Shown piece by piece: positions 58,337 to 64,000 of a DNA stretch of 64,000 nucleotides; the stretch's first letter is position 1; each line of letters begins with the position of its first letter. Origin of the DNA: Pieris napi (lineage: Eukaryota > Arthropoda > Insecta > Lepidoptera > Pieridae); assembly GCF_905475465.1 (NCBI RefSeq), contig NC_062242.1:895501-959500 (forward strand), written 5' to 3'. The position numbers and the translations under genes are program-made. The notes beneath the pieces are model-generated. The model was not told the origin of the DNA, searched no databases, and saw only the letters and a list, made by a program, of their open reading frames with translations.

Positions 58337-60326
58337 TCTAAACAGGATTGCAATTATTTCGACGGCATCTAACGGCACAAACCAAGTTCGAATTTCCTTA
58401 AATATCCGTAACGCTAATATTCGAATTTGGAATCGCTATGTTAATATAGACATCTTACTTTAATTATTAATAAAACAAAATCATAATAACAACAAGTTTA
58501 TTGGATATACTGTTACAACTAAATCTAAAATAATGTGGGGAAATGTTACCGAGTTTAAACTTATGGCACTGTGGAGTTTACTGTTTAAATTAAAATCATA
58601 GTCACAATAGTTCAAAGTTTTTAAATATTATATTCAAATATGTAATACATAGGCAATTACTAAATTCCTAAAAGATTTCTTGAATTTCTTTCATCTTATG
58701 AAATTGGTTGTACTTCTTTGAACCGGGTTCGTGTTTTTAAAGAAATAATTAACCCAATATAGCATTTCCCGTAAGCCAGAGTTTGTGAATTCGTAAACAA
58801 TAATAAGAAGCTAAATATGACTATGATTTTACATATATTTCTACAAACCACAGCCACAGTTATCTAAATATCAGTTATCATTGTATTCTACAAGCAACAT
58901 AGTGATAATCAATTACCTACTAAGGATACATACAAGATTTGTGGAGAAATTACCAGAATGGATAAAAATTTACAAATTACATTGCGTTTTATTAATTGAA
59001 ATAATTATATGTGTTGTAATGCTATTAACAGCTTGTCCTGTAAAATACATAATTAATAAATTATAAAGGAATCAAGTACAATAGGCATATTAAAAGTAAG
59101 AGTAATCCTGCATGTAGACAAAATATAATTTATCTTCAATAAAAGATAACAGTCTACGTCATAACAACTTACAATAAGGCACATACATTTAAAATATAAT
59201 TTATAATCACACGTTTTTAAACATTACGCCTTAATCTAATGATAAATTGATTTAAGGGTCATAAACGTATATAATTCAAAAACTCTTTCAATTCATACTT
59301 GATTGATATTCAAGAACTTTAGGAAACTAGGTAGGTACTTTACTTTTCTACTTTATTTATTTATTATTGTGTACACATTTAATATTTAAATTAGTAAGGC
59401 ACTTCAAATTCGGGTTTATGGTACCCTGACAAGATTATTCTCCAAAATTCGTAAATCATATGTCAATATTGAAATTTCCATATAGTTATTAAACATTCAA
59501 TGACGTGATTCAAGTAGATATATTGCACGTCATAAATATATTTCTCGCTTTGTACTTTTAAAACTAAACTATATACTTAACTAATTTAAATGCACAAACT
59601 CTACCATCACAATTTTTGGGCTCCAATGTGTCACTCTATTATTCGTACATTCCAATAAAAATTAATCTCTACGTGATGTTCGTTTAAGTACAAAACTAGA
59701 GTTTCAATTTCTTAAAAATAATTTGGCTGTTGACTATCAACTAGTTCCAAAAGACGAGCTTCTTTTTCTCGATTTGGCTAAGATTTGGCTGTTATGGAAA
59801 CCGCCATGAAGGTGTAACTGTCAGGTGGTATTGACAGCTGCGAGTTTCAGAACAGGAACATTCTATTATCTGTACAAGACTGACGTACAAAATACAACAT
59901 AAGTACAAAAATTAAAATACATATAAAATAGGTTCATGGAAGGATTTGATTCGTCAAAGGCCACTTAAAAATAAACCGCGGAGAGGCAGTGTTCACCTAA
60001 TATGAAAGAAGGAATACGAAATGGTTTCAATTCTTCAATAACTTTTTGTTCTGGAATTATATTATTTCTAAGTATGTTTTATTTACAATAGGTCGTTTAA
60101 TTGTGAATAAAAAGTTATGTGTTAAAGCCTATATTAGTATAAATATGCTTTGTCTTTAGAGTACAATATAAATAATCTATTATTATGGAAACGTGTGTTA
60201 AGTTTTTTAATTTGTGGATAAGTTATGGAGAACCATTTCGCATCTTCTTTCATTTACGTCCTAAAACGGACTAAAAATTCTACCAGAAACCTGGTGTGTT
60301 GGAATCACAACTCGATTTCTCATATA
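58337..60326. other. Intergenic between hAT element and SLC16 3' end
   Basis: AT-rich with no coding signal; the 3' UTR and polyadenylation site of the SLC16 gene must lie in its right part (tttatt on + at about 60,079 is a candidate minus-strand AATAAA). Confidence 0.5.
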
Positions 60327-63300
60327 TCAGACTTTTGGGGTGGACAGTTTGCTCCTAGATTTCTCCCACCGACTGATGTAGTCCACTGGGTAACACATTA
60401 CGGCAGACAATATTAAGAAACCGCCAGACACACAGAATGATATGGTGTAGCTATGAGTTAGGTCCATTAGAGCACCTGAAAAGATATTAATTTTTAATTG
60501 AGTATTGTATATCAAGGTAATAAATTATTTTTCAGTAAATTAGATAAGCAAAAAAGTATATTAGAACGGAGTGAATAAATACCTGCTATTGGAACACCTA
60601 ACACAGCTCCGAGGCCCTGGAAGAGCAGGAACAAACCGAAGCAGTTGGTCAACTGCTCTAGACCTATGTACTCCACCACCAAGATTGAACGAAGGGATGC
60701 GAAACACGCTGAAACAAGGAACCTCAGTCAAAAATAATAAAGATTTATCAAGTCATTTATATATTTTTATTAATTGTAATATTTAGTTACGTCTTGGTGA
60801 GATGCGCTCACGGAAGTAAGCTTGAGTTCTTATGACTTCAGAAATATAGTAAGCGGAACAGGTATCAAAACATCACACGCAATTGACTCACTTGTTACTA
60901 TCGAAGTAATACAAAGATGTCTGATATAAAGAAATAAATTATGTAATTTCAGCAAAAGTCGTTAACTCACCGACAGCTAGCCCAAAGATTGCGCAGTATC
61001 CGAATTGATAGATCTCATTGAAATACAGTCCACTCATCATCGTAGCCACGCCACCAGCAGTAAGAGCGATGTTGTTCAACCACAGAGGAGACACCTTCGG
61101 CATAGAGGAAACCAGCCCACAACCAATACGTCCGAGGATGTTTGTGATGCCGATCGTCGATATCAACCAAACGCTCTTCGATTTGGTCCAGCCGTTGTCT
61201 TCTGCCCTCTGAGCTACGTATGTGTAAGGCACGAAGAATCCTAACATAGTGAAGAATCCGCTTATCGCCAGTATGTTAAACGTCGGCGACCGGAACAAGC
61301 TCACGTCCAGCATGGTAGCGAGCGCTCGTCTCACCGCTTCCGGACAGAGTTGACATTTTCCAGACTGTTCCTCTTGTGTATCCTCCTTTGTCGGGACGTG
61401 CGTCACGGCCAAGTGGTACCCGAGCGACGTTCTAGACGTGTATTGAGGCAGCCTTGCGAGACTGCCCCCGAAAAAGATGTCGTCTCGATACAGAGGGCGT
61501 GCGACCAAATCGAGATGGGATCGGCGAGGGCGAGCCTCACGCGTGACAACTTTAACAGAACTAGCAATCAGTGGCTCGGCATTGTCGACGTTGCTGTTAG
61601 AGTCCTCCTGTTCGTCTTTCTCGGCCACCGAACTGGCGATGAAGAGAGGCTTACAATTATGTTTGATCGTGCCGGCCGTTGCGGACGACCTTCTGCTGAG
61701 ATGTGAGTTGCTTCCCCGGAAGACTTCTTCGGCAGTCGGGTACCTAGTGTTATTGGCGACTCCCATCCACGTGTGAGGGCTGACTCGGTTGGTGAATCTC
61801 ATTTCTGGGGGCATTGAGATTCCTGAGTCCAGTTTGTTGTGGAGTTTGAGCATGGAGTTAAGTTTCTCGACAGCTTCCTCGTGTCGCCGCGAGGTATCAT
61901 CTTCTTCTCTTTGGTCTGCCAAGGTCACCCTGACAGGTTGTATGGGCCTGAATGCGAGACCGCAAACCAGACAGATGAGAAGGAATGCTGAAACAATTTG
62001 TATTGTGAATGTTCATGTTTCGTAACCGAGCTTCCGGTATTATCGCGTGACCTCGAATTTATCAAGCGTGTGCTTTTAATATTGTGCGCAATATATTAAG
62101 TAAAGTATACGCTTGTAATAAGATAACACAACATTGGTTTTGGGCAAATCTATATCGAATATATAGAAATGATGTCATTGATGCCTACAATAAATGACGA
62201 TCCTTAAAATATATAAATCAATATATAAATATATTGTCGCTTCTTAGTCATTATGTAGTTGGCACCTGCTGCTTCAGTAACCAGTAAGAAACAAGCTTTT
62301 AATTTGTACACCGATATGAATTGAAACACTGATTTAAATTTAATAAAAACAAATAATTGACAGTTGCTATTTTAAAACCCTTACCTCCATTAATTGCAAC
62401 GGCAACTCTCCAACCATAGTTCTCGATAAGAGAGTCGGTCAGCGGTGCGAACACAAAGGTACCGACTCCGGAGCCACAAAGTGCCAAGCCTGTGGCTAAA
62501 GCGCGCCATCTCTCGAAGTAGAAACCGACAGTCAACACGGCCGGCATGTATATCATACAGAAACCAATACCTAAAAGCATACATATTTTTAATACATAAA
62601 TCTAGTCGATACGAGAAGTGTGGCCGATCCCCGGCTGTGCGCCAATGGAGTTTCTTTCTATGTGCGCATTTAACATTCGCTCGAACGGTGAAGGAAAACA
62701 TCGTGAGGGAACCGGCTTGTCTTAGACCCAAAAAGTCGACGGCGTGTGTCAGGCACAGGAGGCTTATCACTCACTTGCCTATTAGATTCACAAAAGATCA
62801 TGAAACAGTTTCAGAAATCTGAGACCAATAAAGGTCGATTTTTTTTAATTATTTAAATAATTATTTTGGTAGTCATAACTTTTGCCTAGACTCAACGATG
62901 CCTGAACTAGTTAGATTTTGACTTGCGGCATCTTCTTATCAAGTTAAACTATTACGTTTGGCGTTTTTTGGAACTTTTTGTAATATGTATTATAATTACA
63001 TTGAACCTAGAACCACGGTAACTGCTTTATATATAAATACAAACATAGACAAAGAAATGTATAGACTTACCTCCCATTACTCCATAGATAAGGTACAAAT
63101 ACTCAACGCTGGTCGCAAAATATGACAACGTAAACGCACTTGCCGTTATCATACTTCCCAAAATCGTCACAACACGAAAACCATACCTAAAATGGAGGGT
63201 AAAACAATTAATTTAAATGTAGGCCAGAGATAAGATATTACGATAATGTAGGTAATTAGACTACTTTGGCTGAAAACAATTATTAAAGGCTTTAGAGCGT

Positions 63301-63545
63301 TAACTAGGGATTAATTATCACTAATTAAAAATAACGTAGACAAATTGAAAGTTAGTTGAAAACATTTGTATTTTCGATTCAAATGCAAATATGACTGACG
63401 ACAACTTTTTGTATATGCCTCCAAATTTGTTTATTGTATACTCTAAATTTACTTACTTATTTGCTAAGGCAGAAGCAAACGGACCAGCGATAAGATAAAA
63501 TCCCTGTAGTAATGAGAAAACTGGTGCCACCACTCCCCCCGTCAC
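60327..63545 (-). CDS. Monocarboxylate transporter-like MFS protein (SLC16 family), 5' end outside window
   Basis: Plasma-membrane major-facilitator transporter of the SLC16/MCT family; substrate unknown. Visible coding exons, 5' to 3': 63545-63457, 63186-63071, 62570-62385, 61988-60971, 60708-60583, 60475-60327 (stop TGA), about 561 codons. The N-terminal exon with the usual DGGWGW region is missing and should lie beyond 64,000. Seen: FYLIAGPFASALANKYGFR (TM2-TM3 turn), FYFERWRALATGLALCGSG (MCT TM4-TM5 signature), TM6 CLVCGLAFRPI, a long hydrophilic loop of about 190 residues rich in Ser/Arg/Glu, TM7 starting PTFNILAISGFFTMLGFF, and TM8-TM12 ending FLILSAVMCYPVDYISRW plus a short basic tail. 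All junction phases agree except 62385/61988, where one extra T (three A's at 61980-61982 on the plus strand) breaks frame; see findings. Resembles insect MCT12/14-like proteins. Family call secure, orthologue not assigned. Confidence 0.9.
62613..62841 (+). mobile_element. SINE family A in SLC16 intron, box A region deleted
   Basis: agaagtgtggcc runs directly into gatccccggctgtgc, so the stretch between box A and box B is deleted. The body is otherwise well preserved (tcgaacggtgaaggaaaaca). It lies in the intron between 63,071 and 62,570. Confidence 0.8.
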
Positions 63546-64000
63546 CTGTGGACAATATTACATAGAATTTAGTCGAATTCTTAAATACAATTCTTTTAAG
63601 AGTGTGTTCATTGCGAAATATTTATATTCGTCTATCAGAAAAATGTCTGCCTCCAACCTATATCGGAAACATAAACTGTAGTTTACGCTATATCAATGAA
63701 AACCGGTACTAGAAATAAGCAATACGGAAGCATTATTTCCACATAATGTAATGTGATAGAATCTACTTACTAGACCTTTATTTCCGATTTCGCATTACCT
63801 ATTCTCGTTGACCGATTAGCCTTGTTCTTTGACATATTGACAGTGACATACGCGATTAATTTATTAGCGATCAAGCATCAGTCTGTCGTACTTTTGATTA
63901 TAAAGTAGAAATTACAGTCTGTCAAGTATAACTTGGCGACTGGCGTGTGCCGTGAGGTTAAAAAGGGAAATAATTTCAAAAGTCGTCGTCTATTCTCAGA
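63546..64000 (-). other. Upstream intron of the SLC16 gene, running off the window
   Basis: No exon could be matched here; the acceptor of the first visible exon is at 63545/63546 and the start codon lies outside. Confidence 0.55.

Noticed and set aside
60939..62025. Several plus-strand ORFs (61,005-62,025)
   Set aside because: Shadows of the large SLC16 exon on the minus strand.
1..64000. CRISPR array, operon, phage or integrated virus
   Set aside because: No regularly spaced repeats, no prokaryotic gene layout and no viral structural or polymerase genes were seen; the window is ordinary insect nuclear DNA with mobile elements.

Overview
The window looks like a lepidopteran (moth or butterfly) nuclear genome segment. 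Evidence: AT-rich DNA, spliceosomal introns with GT..AG ends, insect-type conserved genes, and very many tRNA-derived SINEs, LINE tails and MITEs of kinds common in Lepidoptera. There is no prokaryotic operon, CRISPR array or rRNA. The species cannot be named from sequence alone.

Layout. Positions 1-38,789 are gene-poor, either one very long intron or intergenic DNA. They hold dozens of decayed transposable-element fragments and four isolated exon-like segments on the plus strand (about 157-282, 28,653-28,795, 33,844-34,021 and the long terminal exon 38,790-39,622). A Harbinger-type DNA transposon relic with matching 16-bp ends (40,862-42,359) separates this region from a compact housekeeping cluster. 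The cluster is: PNISR, an SR-related splicing factor (+, 42,784-52,418, 11 coding exons); convergent NUS1, the Nogo-B receptor/Tango14 subunit of cis-prenyltransferase (-, 54,216-53,221, 2 exons); and divergent RpS30/FAU, a ubiquitin-like plus ribosomal protein S30 fusion (+, 55,044-56,604, 4 coding exons). After a 1.08-kb non-autonomous hAT element with a perfect 8-bp target duplication (57,247-58,328) come the last six exons of an SLC16-type monocarboxylate transporter (-, 63,545-60,327), whose 5' end lies beyond the window.

How the genes relate. PNISR acts in nuclear splicing, NUS1 in ER dolichol synthesis, RpS30 in the ribosome and the SLC16 protein in the plasma membrane. They are not one pathway, only a dense neighbourhood of expressed genes. 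PNISR and NUS1 are tail-to-tail, NUS1 and RpS30 head-to-head with about 0.6 kb between them.

Most interesting leads: (1) a 14-bp perfect hairpin plus a stop-containing exon-like segment in a PNISR intron, a candidate autoregulatory splicing switch; (2) a one-base phase mismatch in the SLC16 gene; (3) a row of orphan terminal exons on the plus strand, two of them phase-compatible alternatives; (4) several structurally complete MITEs, including nested insertions whose empty sites can be read directly. Exon calls rest on splice signals, reading phase and remembered family resemblance; no database search was possible.
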